A DNA stretch of 64,000 bases. Source: Brachypterus glaber. Lineage: Eukaryota; Arthropoda; Insecta; Coleoptera; Kateretidae. Of the stretch, positions 55,702 through 64,000 are shown piece after piece (position 1 is the stretch's first letter; each line of letters begins with the position of its first letter). The stretch lies in assembly GCA_958510825.1 (NCBI GenBank), contig OY294052.1, positions 6,159,816 through 6,223,815 on the forward strand, written 5' to 3'. The position numbers and the translations under genes are program-made. The notes beneath the pieces are model-generated. The model was not told the origin of the DNA and made no database searches. It saw nothing but the letters and a program-made list of their open reading frames with translations.

Positions 55702-58700
55702 CTAGAAAATTCAATGTTTTATTTTTTTTCCTTAGGTACCTTTAAAATCAAATTATTTTATCCAATACATACAGATAATGAGACAATTACCAGCTTTATT
55801 TTAAATAGATAAACTCAATAATAACCCCCGCGTGGCTTTTACTTTATTGAGTGGATAATTATTTATTTTACCCACTCAACTATCACTTGTCAAATTATTT
55901 TCTTGTAAATGAAATTAAAATTGTTAATAAAAATATGAATTTCTAAGCTATTTATTGGATAAAACCTTGTATGGCACTCATGGGTAAACCGATATTGCCC
56001 TCTCTAAAATTAACCTGCTTGGCTGACGCCAGGTTAATTTTCTCATGGGCAATATTTTACTTTACCCACTGGTACCATAAAACTATTATTACCTGGTTTC
56101 AAGTTTTAATATAATTGCCTTCAAAGAATTAATCTCATTCAAATACTTTTCATCAAAGTCAAATTCAGTTTGTGTTTCAGCTACTGAATTATTTCCACTA
56201 CTATGTCTTTGGGCATTTCTTTTAAGGAGATCTCTTAAATCACCATTTTCTTTTTCAATTTTAATTATATGCCTTTTATATAAATCTTCCTTTTGTACCT
56301 GTTTTGTCCAAGATCTTTCTCTTCTTTCCAATAAGTCTGTTAGATATAAAGTGGTTGTAGTTAGTTTGTCCATATCTTCACTAAAAATAAGACATAATTA
56401 AATAATTTCGTAACAATTATGAATTATCTTCTCTCAGAAAAATCCTCATAAAATGGATTTATTGAAATTTTTATTGGCACATTTTTTAGTTCCTATTTTG
56501 GATGCTTAGAACGTGAAATTTTCTCTTTAACTGCAATATTTTCGAGAACGGTTGGACCTATACCGTATAGGGTATTACATAAAGAGTATCTTTTTGGTGT
56601 ATTTTTAATTTAAGAATAATATTTTATTGAGAAAAGGTCAAAAAACAACAGATAAAAAAGTTTGGGGCAAAAAAGTGACATCGCTCCCTATTTTGCATAT
56701 CCCTGGTTAATATTACCAAATAAAAATTACATAAAATAATCAATGTTAAGCAACGAACTAATAACTCTTCTCTCTAGAATAGGCACTTCATTCGTTAAAA
56801 CTGACAAAAACATCGGCAACATAAACATTCGTCTGTCTTACTCGCACATCTTTGTTCTAACAGAGACAACAATACCAGTTACTGGTAATTGTTATTGTTC
56901 AGGCCTGAATATACCTACTATTTGTTTACAAACAAACCGAGATGTTGGCGATACTTTATTTTAACGGTATGCGTATTCTAGAAAGAAGAGTTATTAGTTC
57001 GTTGATGTTAAGGCATGTTCAAAAAAAAATCGGTACTGTGGTTTAAAGGGTTCCAGAAATATTAAATAAAAACTATTTTTTAGATGAACCCTTATGAAGG
57101 AGGGTCGTAGCTCCTTAGGGCTCATTTTAGAACCATCTATAGGATATTTTCCAACGAACTAATAACTCTTCCCTCTAGAATACGCATACCGTTAATATAA
57201 AGTATCGCCAACATCTCGGTTTATTTGTAAACAAATAGTAGGTGTATTCAGGCCTGAACAATAACAGTTACAAGTAACTGTTATTGTTGTCTCTGTTAGA
57301 ACAAAGCTGTGCGAGTAAGACAAAGAAATGTATATGTTCGCTACGTTTTTGTCAGTTTTTACAAATGAAATGCCTATTCTAGAGAGAACAGTTATTAGTT
57401 CGTTGATATTTTCATATTTTTTAGAATCACGCCTTAAAATGTTCGAACTTATTTCTGAAGAACCTTGTCTAGGTACTAATTATACTAATATTATTATATT
57501 ACTAATAAAAAAAGCCAAATTTCTTACGATGTAATCAACATAGAGTTCTTAAATTTATCCATTACCCCATCGATTTTTCGTCTAACTTGCTCAGTTTCAA
57601 TGCACGCTCTGCACAAAATTCCTTCGTAAGTTTGGACACTCCTTTCGCGAATTTCCACCATTTTATTGCCCATGGACTCATTGTATTTCATGTTAATGTA
57701 GGCATCTTTTAAACGTTGAAAAACATCTTGATTTTCCTTTACAAATTGTAGTTTAGTGCGCATTTTCCCCATACGCACTCGTTCATCAAATAATCTAAAA
57801 AAAAATAAATCTCGGCGTAAATTTATTTTATTAATTATTATTTACATCGGCCACAAAAACTAGAAGAAATCTCAAGTAACACAGTAGCTATAAAGTATCT
57901 CTTACTGCTCTTTCGCAGCAAAATTACAGCCATATGGCTGTAATTTTGCTCCGAAAGAGCGGTGAAATATACTTTACAGCTACTGTGTTACTTGGGAGTA
58001 TATTGTGCTAAGGTTTAGACAAGGCTATCCTTATACACAGGGTTATTGTTTTAAATGGTACAACCACCGTAGCTTTTGTCTAAAATGATTGTACATCTTG
58101 TATTCAACCTTCTGGTGCAAAAATTTCCAAAATTGATTTTTAAAAAACTTCATCAATTAAAAAAAAATAGTCTTCAAAAAAAAAATAAATAGATAAATAG
58201 TTACATGGTTAACTAGAGAATATTAAGCTCTTTAAAAAAGGTATCTCAATGCCTAGGGTTCTATTTAAAAAAATTAAAATATTGCAAATTATATGTTTTA
58301 TTGTGTGAAATACACATTTCAAATTTAAAGTATATATCTCATCTCACCAAAAGTCCAATCCAGCTAGTAGGTTTAGTTGCTGCGTATAGGAAAGAACACT
58401 GTCTTAATTTTATTTGTTTAAATAATGTTTTGTTTATGTGAGTGTTTACTATTAGTGACAATGACTAATCTTTGGCTTTAATTCTCTGTTCGAAAACAAC
58501 AAAAATCCACCTTCGAAACGTCACAGCAAAATTAGATAACAATTTTAGTCAGATCCAAAAGCCCTATTCCCCAAAAACTAAAAAGTTAAATTATACATTC
58601 GGGCAAAAACTTTCAATTTTATATCTCACCTGGTTCAAAAGCTACGGGGGGTGTACCAATTAAAGGAATAACCCTGTATTTTTATTGGTAGTGTAAAGAA

Positions 58701-61009
58701 TTTGAATTAGGCCACTGGTAAAAAACCTTTAGGTATTCTAAAAAAACTTACATAAGCTAAAAAAATAAAACTTACTCTTTATTAAGTTTTTCATTTTCTT
58801 CTTTATAAATGTTGCATTGGTTTTGTGATTCATTTAATTTTTTTCTTAGAAGTAAAATTTCATCATGGTCATACTTATTAGGGCCTAGATCAAGGCACAC
58901 ACCAGAATTTGAATTTAAAAACCCTGAAAAAATATTCTTATCTTTAGTTACATTTATGAAATAAATGAAATCTATTTTCCAGGCGGAAACATACGCCATA
59001 AAAATTTGTGCTCAAGAATGCCTGAATAAGGGCAAAAGAGGGCAAAAAATATGCATATTCTCGGATAGCCAAGCAGCTTTAAAGGCACTAAGTTCATGTG
59101 CATTTGGGTCAAAGCTTGCCTGGGAATGCTACGAAACCCTCAAACAACTGGCAGAAACCAACAAGGTTTCCTTGATGTGGGTGCCAGGACACGTGGGTGT
59201 TGAAGGCAATAAGGCTGCGGACTCTCTAGCGAGAGAGGGAGCATGTACTCAATTTATTGGCCCTGGACCTTTCTGTGGCTTTAACAAAAGCAGTCAGGTA
59301 GAGGCAATTAAGGAATGGGAACCTGAATGAACCTATACAGGGCTGTTAACCGGACACTGCCCGTTAAGATATCATCTTAAAAAAATGGGAAAATCTGAAA
59401 TTGACACGCCGTCTCAGCTCAGAAGCACCAGAAACGGCCGAACACATTATGTGCTTCTGCGAAGCCATTGCTCGCAAAAGGCTCAATATCTAGAACAGGT
59501 ATACCCAAGACCTGCAGATATATCCCAAGTAGCCCCCAAAAAACTCTTAGGCATCTTTGGAAGCCTAAAGTTTGATGTAGACTAAATTGCAAAGGGGATT
59601 CACTATAGATCTCATTGGTCGCAGTGATTTGAAAGGCAGTACCATGCCTCACAACCCCACTTATATTGTATTGTATTGTATCGTATTGTATTGTACATTT
59701 ATGAACAGCAAATCTAAGCTAAGTAAGAAATCACTTATGTTGTTATTAATATCAGAAAAAGTATAATTTAAAATTTATATTCTTATAAGAATATATCGTC
59801 GGCTTACAAGTAAAAGGCACTAAGTCACTTTTTTGCAAAAATGGGATTTTTATGGCACTGTAATTAATTTTTGATGATCCATGTACAGGTAAACCGAACT
59901 AACTTCTAGGTGGACTGCCAAGGGAGTTACCCACTATACAAAACGCACCAATTTGATTTTGATTGAAATTTTATCTGGCAATAGGCACTAAGTCACTTAG
60001 TGCACTTAGTGCGTTTTACTTGTAGATTATTTCAAATGTTTCTGCACTAAGTGACTTAGTGTTTGTTTGCCGAAACGTGTATTTTTGTAGTGTTGTTTTT
60101 CGTTTTCTTTTTGTATTTTACAAGCTAAAATTAAGTTAAAATGTGTAGTCCGGGTGTCAAAATATTTGCTTTGTTAAAAAACAATGAAGAACAACCAGAG
60201 AAAAATAATTATTGTTTATTTGAGGTTATGTTATTATTTCTAAGAGTTAATTGATAAAAATATAATTGCTTGAATCATTTATATGATACAATATCGCGTT
60301 ATTTATTTTACTGGCAAAAGCATTCAAATTTTGGTATGTTAAAGTTGATGGAATAGAGACAGAACAGAGAAACAGAACTGTAAAATGACAGTGCTTTTTA
60401 CGTGTACTTTCGATGTGTTTTTTATTATTATTATTAATTTTGGAAACGTTCTTTAAACAATCAAACCCTTCTTTTAAAAATCTAGTTTTTGAAAATTTAT
60501 GTAAAGATCTTGTTTTCTACTTTATAGTTATACATTACGTTTAATTATCATGATAATAGAAGGGTCTTAACTTTAAATACTTGTTTTTTATATTATTTTA
60601 TTGACTTAGTGCTCTTTACTTGTAAGCCGACGTCTTGGGCCTATAAGTAAAAGGCACTAAGTCCATGTCTTTTTTCAAATTTAGTTAAATTAAACTACTT
60701 AAGTAAATTTTTCTTTATTTAACTGCAAATGGGACATTATTATGACCAAACATGTCATTGCGATCTGCGGTAGTTTTTTTCCAAAAGCAATTATTACAAA
60801 AATTAAAAAAAAAACAATGAAAGTTAAATTTGTCAATATCTCAAAACCATGTTTTTGGACTTAGTGCCCTTTACTTGTAAGCCGACGATATTATATATAG
60901 AAGAAGGAAATAGCTTATTCTTTATATATTTGCTTTTTATATTTTCAAAAAAAAAGCCACTTAAATTAAGGATTTTATAGTTACCAAGTTCGTTAATACT
61001 TTCATTCAT
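55614..61009 (-). CDS. Unrecognised coiled-coil protein, 271 residues, five exons
   Basis: Exons 61009-60985, 58923-58776, 57794-57528, 56380-56093 and 55701-55614 join through GT-AG introns with matching phases (1,2,2,2) to 272 codons. The protein starts MNESINELG; an in-frame TGA 42 nt upstream supports this start. Residues about 25-100 and 150-200 are heptad-like and charged (EILLLRKKLNESQNQC, EENEKLNKELFDERVRMGKM, ERRERSWTKQVQKEDLYKR). A Cys pair in ILCRACIETEQVRRK sits between them; the tail is acidic and ends AEDIFNK. No signal peptide, membrane helix or known domain is visible. A structural role in a cytoskeletal or centrosomal complex is possible but only a guess. Poly(A) signal ATTAAA lies ~45 nt after the stop. 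Confidence 0.85.
55757..56080 (-). repeat. Multi-hairpin repeat R5, copy 3, filling intron 4
   Basis: The reversed copy occupies most of the 391-bp intron and ends 13 bp from the exon 4 donor. Confidence 0.85.
56093..56380 (-). CDS. Coiled-coil gene exon 4 (residues 147-243)
   Basis: Acceptor CTTATTTTTAG, 96 codons, donor GTAATA in phase 2. Heptad-rich with LTDLLERRERSW and KIEKENGDLRDLLKR, then a Ser/Asn linker and ETQTEFDFDEKYLNEI. Confidence 0.87.
56751..57004 (+). mobile_element. hAT-type MITE, 254 bp, copy 2
   Basis: Perfect 8-bp duplication ATGTTAAG at 56743-56750 and 57005-57012; ends CAACGAACTAATAACTCTTC and its inverse. Confidence 0.95.
57152..57405 (-). mobile_element. hAT-type MITE, 254 bp, copy 3
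   Basis: Perfect 8-bp duplication ATATTTTC at 57144-57151 and 57406-57413; opposite orientation to copies 1 and 2. Confidence 0.95.
57528..57794 (-). CDS. Coiled-coil gene exon 3 (residues 58-147)
   Basis: Acceptor TTTTTTTTTAG, 267 nt, donor GTAAGA just before an in-frame TAA. Encodes ELFDERVRMGKMRTKLQF, VFQRLKDAYINMKYNES and GILCRACIETEQVRRKIDG. Confidence 0.87.
57871..57997. mobile_element. Hairpin MITE in coiled-coil gene intron 2
   Basis: CTCAAGTAACACAGTAGCTA pairs with TAGCTGTAAAGTATATTT-type inverse ending TACTGTGTTACTTGGGA; the centre is the palindrome ATTACAGCCATATGGCTGTAAT. Confidence 0.85.
58035..58678. mobile_element. MITE, ACAGGGTTA ends, copy 2 (644 bp)
   Basis: Left ACACAGGGTTATTGTTTTAA and right TTAAAGGAATAACCCTGTA; about twice the length of the 301-bp copy at 13995. 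Confidence 0.75.
58776..58923 (-). CDS. Coiled-coil gene exon 2 (residues 9-57)
   Basis: Acceptor ATATTTTTTCAG, 148 nt, donor GTAAGT. Encodes GFLNSNSGVCLDLGPNKYD then EILLLRKKLNESQ and KEENEKLNKE. A LINE insertion lies 26 nt before its acceptor. Confidence 0.87.
58961..59693 (+). mobile_element. LINE fragment with RNase H domain, 12-bp TSD
   Basis: TACATTTATGAA is duplicated at 58949-58960 and 59694-59705. The plus strand encodes an RNase H domain lacking its start: QAETYAI, IFSDSQAALKAL, WVPGHVGVEGNKAAD (the Glu, Asp, and His-Asp catalytic positions all present), then a stop and TYTGLLTGHCPLRYHLKKMG in another frame. The zinc-knuckle region is deleted: sequence jumps to CFCEAIA/PRPADISQVAPKKLLG. 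A TTGTA pentamer tail closes it (59668-59694). R1/LOA-like by content; 5'-truncated and dead. Confidence 0.92.
59797..60887. mobile_element. TIR element, CGTCGGCTTACAAG ends, with second unit
   Basis: Left CGTCGGCTTACAAGTAAAAG and right TTTACTTGTAAGCCGACG are inverted. An internal right end at 60603-60632 is followed at once by a left-like end (CCTATAAGTAAAAGGCACTA), so two units of 836 and ~255 bp lie head to tail. CACTAAGTGACTTAGTG words recur inside. Confidence 0.8.
60985..61009 (-). CDS. Coiled-coil gene exon 1 (MNESINEL + 1 nt)
   Basis: Eight codons plus one base before a GTAACT donor; the leftover G joins GG of exon 2 (Gly). Upstream in-frame TGA and no intervening AG argue that translation starts here. 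Short first coding exons of this kind are common in animals, but this exon is the least certain of the five. Confidence 0.65.
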
Positions 61010-62318
61010 GATTTCCAAAAGAGGTAAATTTGTTTCACAATATCCAATTCAAACGAATAATTTTAAATTTTCTGGTCTGACATTTAAGAGAACTCATTTT
61101 TGTCATATTTATACATTGACGTCCTTACAAGGAGTATACAAGGTGTCCCACGGTAGACAAATCACTCAATTTGTAGCATTAGTAACAGAGATATCAAAAT
61201 AAAATATTTACCAGTCAATAAAGACCAAATTGCCTTCCCCTAAACAAAAGTTTTCTACTCTTTTTTGTTTTTGAACTAGAGCTCCAAAATTTTTTTTATT
61301 TTTTTTTGCGAAAAACAAAATTTTAATGATAGTTTTTCATTTTTTAAAAAAATTTAACCCCCCTAACTTTTTTGTTTTTGGGCGGAAAACTTTCCCTTAT
61401 AGAACTTGATTTTTCCTGAAAAATTTAAGTCGTTTGGATTTTATTCGTTCTTGAGTAATCGTGTCTACAAAAATCGTGACATCGAACAGACAGACAGACA
61501 GACAGGCAGACAGACAGACAGACGGACAGGGGGACAAAAACAAAAAAAAAAGTTTCTTATTTTTTACGAAATAAATTTTTATCGAAGAATTTTTTGTCTG
61601 GGACGATTTTTGAAAATTTTAGAAAATTCAAAACTACCGTATAATACTATTCTAGGGGCTGTGAATATATTATACCATTAATAGTATAATAAGATAAAAA
61701 TTAGGGGAACCCGGGGCAGAAAGGGGTACCGGGACGGAAAGGCATAGAGCTTACACCGGGCGAGAATGGGTGGCAGAGTCAAGCGAATCATATTGAAATA
61801 TTTTGTGAGCTCATTAAATATGTCATAATGACATAATTAGTGAGCTCACTAAATATTGTATTGATATATTATTGGTAAATATGGTATTGGTATATTATAC
61901 CAATATTGACTTGTTTGCTTATGTTTTGTGTAGTCCGCCCTTTTTGCCGATTTTTAAAAGTGTCGTGGAATTTTGAGTAAATTTATATTTTTTATGGTTC
62001 CTGTTATTTTTATTCATTATTTTCGACCAAAAAAAAATAAGAATCACACCCGAACTGATATGTATATATCTAGGCCCTGGCAAATAAGTCACTGCACGTT
62101 TCACTGGGACTATACTATAGGATATATTAACAATGAAAAAAACATAAACATAAAATGCATGCAGATTTATGTAGTTTAAAAAAAATAATTGAATATTTAA
62201 TTAATTTACCAGTTCTGATGAAAAATTTCACTCTTTGGTCGTTCTACTTTGTATTCAACGTGTGATACTTCCATTTACTGTTATTCTTAACAGTTGCCTC
62301 TTATCTTTAAAACTAACA
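61010..62318. other. Divergent intergenic region between genes 3 and 4
   Basis: 61290-61640 is the CAGA-type repeat with a (GACA)n core at 61484-61530. 61700-61790 has GGGGCAGAAAGGGGTACCGG-type words. 61815-61845 and 61880-61915 hold short palindromes (TATGTCATAATGACATA; ATTGGTATATTATACCAAT). Promoters of both genes should lie here, but no TATA or initiator can be fixed. Confidence 0.5.
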
Positions 62319-63476
62319 ATGTCTTTAAAAAGTAAAATTATACTAATATTATTTACATTTTGCATAGTTCAAGTGTACTCTTTTAAAATGTTTCCATTTA
62401 ATAACTTATTACCAAAACAAAAGGAAAACAATTCAACGTTTTTGAATCTACCTAAGTTTCCAAGTTTTTTGAATGTTACCAGTGAATGGACGCAAAAACA
62501 AGAGGAAAAAAATTCAATTTTTTTGAATTTACCAAAATTGCCAAATATATCCAACTTCACCAATGGATGGAAGCAAAAACAAAGTAACTCAACTTTTGAA
62601 AGCTTGCCAAACTTACCAAGTTTGCCCAGTTTTTCAAATTTTACCAACTTTAATTTAAGTGCGTGGAATCCATTCCGACCTCAAGAGGAAGTGAGTATGT
62701 TTCCACCTAAGTTGCCAAGTTTTTTTAATGTCACCAGTAATTGGATGCAAAAACAAAATGAAAAGAATTCAACTTTTTTGAATTTACCAAAATTACCAAA
62801 TATTTCCAACATTACCAATGGATGGTCGCAGAAACAAAGTAACTCAAGTTTTCCAAGCTTGCCAAACTTACCAAGTTTACCTAGTTTTCCAAATTTTACC
62901 AACTTTAACTTAAGTGCCTGGAACCCATTCCGACCTCAAGAGGAAGTAAGTATGTTTCCACCTGTCATTGAATTCTTCGTTCAAAAAATTCAAGCTCAAG
63001 CTTCAAATTATGTTCACGAAGATTTAAGTAGACCACCAACTTATGAGAAACCTGTGTACACTTTATCTCCAGCAGATCAACAACTATTCTTTCCAAATCA
63101 AACAACAACACCAAGAACGGTTGTAATTCGTAAAAAGAATACCACAACGACAGAAAAATATATTAAAGAAGCTGATGACTTGTCGAACGAAAATAATACC
63201 ACGACAGAAAAATTGTTCGAAATTATACACAAATACAACAACACCAAAAAGGTGAACGTAGTTATAATACCAAATATCGATGATTTTGAATATGATGAGG
63301 AGTTTGAAAACAGCACAGAAATATTTATTGAAAATAATGATATGCAAAATGGAAATCTTTTGTCTATAAAATATAACAGTACGGTAAATACAGAAGATGA
63401 GTTAGTAAATGTTATTAATGATAATAAAAAATATATTGAAGACCTTGATAAACAAAAATCGTCAAATTTAAAGTAG
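62319..63476 (+). CDS. Secreted sequon-rich protein with 85-residue duplication
   Basis: Family not recognised. The ATG at 62319 is chosen because it opens a signal peptide (MSLKSKIILILFTFCIVQVYS); the 28 codons of open frame before it lack that form, and CTTAACAG before it could be a leader splice acceptor. The mature part is two tandem 85-residue units (DNA period 255 bp; MFPP at 62697 and 62952) built of LPKLPN / LPSLPSF words, each ending NLSAWNPFRPQEEVSMFPP. A region with NTTTTEK Thr runs and an acidic, Asn-rich tail follow. At least 20 N-x-S/T sequons are present, so heavy N-glycosylation is expected. An extracellular matrix, cuticle-associated, saliva or seminal role is possible; nothing in the sequence decides. 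Confidence 0.85.
   Translation: MSLKSKIILILFTFCIVQVYSFKMFPFNNLLPKQKENNSTFLNLPKFPSFLNVTSEWTQKQEEKNSIFLNLPKLPNISNFTNGWKQKQSNSTFESLPNLPSLPSFSNFTNFNLSAWNPFRPQEEVSMFPPKLPSFFNVTSNWMQKQNEKNSTFLNLPKLPNISNITNGWSQKQSNSSFPSLPNLPSLPSFPNFTNFNLSAWNPFRPQEEVSMFPPVIEFFVQKIQAQASNYVHEDLSRPPTYEKPVYTLSPADQQLFFPNQTTTPRTVVIRKKNTTTTEKYIKEADDLSNENNTTTEKLFEIIHKYNNTKKVNVVIIPNIDDFEYDEEFENSTEIFIENNDMQNGNLLSIKYNSTVNTEDELVNVINDNKKYIEDLDKQKSSNLK
62457..62966 (+). repeat. Coding tandem duplication, 2 x 255 bp
   Basis: Two in-frame units, about 62457-62711 and 62712-62966, differing by scattered substitutions, several of them changing residues (SNFTN to SNITN, STFES to SSFPS), with no indels between them. Within each unit CCAAGYTTGCC-type sub-repeats recur. 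Confidence 0.92.
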
Positions 63477-63604
63477 GAAATTATCATAGGAAGTAAACTT
63501 TTAAATAATGATAATGAATTTTTAAGTGAACTAAAAAAAAATTTGTTTTAAGTGTTAACGAGAATGACATTAGTGAAATCTTGGAGGAAGGTGTTAAAAA
63601 TTAA
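63477..63604 (+). pseudogene. Apparent decayed C-terminal coding tail
   Basis: Directly after the TAG, the same frame stays open for 24 codons (EIIIGSKLLNNDNEFLSELK...) to a TAA. Beyond a run of nine A's, another frame continues SVNENDISEILEEGVKN to a stop at 63602-63604. Composition matches the acidic Asn-rich tail of the gene. One stop and one slip in the A run would explain the break. Confidence 0.45.
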
Positions 63605-63740
63605 CTATTTAGAATATAAATGATGATTAAATAAGGAAATTACGAACGGGAATATACATTTTCAGGTAAATTGATTTCTAGTATTATAATAATTAAGATA
63701 ATTAAATATACATTTTTTTTGGATAGGGTAAAGTGTGGAA

Positions 63741-63795
63741 ATGTCGGTCACCGGGCAATGTCGGTCACGGGGCAATGTCGGTCAGAAAAATGTCG
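63741..63795 (+). repeat. 17-bp tandem repeat, ~3 units
   Basis: ATGTCGGTCACCGGGCA, ATGTCGGTCACGGGGCA and ATGTCGGTCAGAAAA follow one another, then ATGTCG. GC-rich against its surroundings. The rest of the right edge (63800-64000) is AT-rich with no gene seen. Confidence 0.8.
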
Positions 63796-64000
63796 TTGTT
63801 TTTTAAAGAATTTTGATTTAATAATCTTTGCTCGCAAAATAATATGTAGGCTTTATACATAATTTTAATTATTATATGTTTATTAAGTTAATTACGTTAA
63901 GTTAATTAAACTTAAAATCTTTTGCTTTCTGTTTGCATATAAAACTAATAAAATAAATCAGTATTTTACACATAAAAAAACTAAAAATTAATTTTAGTAA

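Larger units (their letters stand above)
56620..57480. repeat. Interspersed repeat R7 with two hAT MITEs inserted
   Basis: Same repeat as 43134-43515, split at 56751-57004 and 57152-57405. Removing the two inserts and one copy of each 8-bp duplication restores colinearity with the other copy. Lies in intron 3 of the coiled-coil gene. Confidence 0.85.

Noticed and set aside
56743..57534. Plus-strand frames of ~70 codons at 56743 and 57328
   Set aside because: They lie inside the two hAT MITEs in opposite orientation and use different strands of the same non-coding element.
62235..62318. Earlier in-frame start for the secreted protein
   Set aside because: The 28 extra codons would bury the signal peptide; the ATG at 62319 gives a standard secretory N-terminus.
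62369..63487. Several minus-strand frames over the secreted-protein gene
   Set aside because: They are shadows of the plus-strand repeats; the plus strand has the signal peptide and tandem unit structure.

Overview
The window is a repeat-choked, AT-rich stretch of an insect nuclear genome. The insect call rests on three exons of a 7tm_6 odorant receptor, a family known only from insects. Long repeat-filled introns and many small inverted-repeat elements would fit a large beetle genome, but that finer placement is a guess. No bacterial, viral, CRISPR or operon structure is visible.

Cellular genes, left to right. (1) Minus strand, 281-2821: three internal exons of an odorant receptor covering TM3 to TM6; its 5' exons are not found and its 3' end runs off the left edge. 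(2) Minus strand, 41633-52885: a complete glutamine-hydrolysing asparagine synthetase. Eight coding exons splice in phase to 561 codons, with Cys2, the SGGLDSS loop and the GEGADE motif intact. (3) Minus strand, 55614-61009: a five-exon gene for an unrecognised 271-residue coiled-coil protein, upstream of and on the same strand as asparagine synthetase. (4) Plus strand, 62319-63476: a 385-residue secreted, N-glycosylation-sequon-rich protein carrying a perfect-length 85-residue tandem duplication. Genes 3 and 4 are divergent, 1.3 kb apart.

Almost all of 3-41 kb and most intron space is mobile DNA. I could delimit: four copies of a tRNA-derived SINE with two different tRNA-like heads on one body; four 5'-truncated LINE fragments with target-site duplications (6.5, 42.9, 46.4 and 59.0 kb); three 254-bp hAT-type MITEs each with a perfect 8-bp duplication; a 210-bp TA-target MITE with an empty-site paralogue; twin 779-bp elements in opposite orientation; several foldback elements of 0.3-1.5 kb; tandem duplications and minisatellites. 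Many are nested, so the order of insertion can be read.

I see no convincing new biochemical system. The items most worth a second look are the duplicated secreted protein with its apparently decayed C-terminal tail, the SINE head swap, the transposon whose body is a minisatellite, the hAT MITE family, and the repeated placement of insertions within about 15-30 nt of splice sites in three separate genes.
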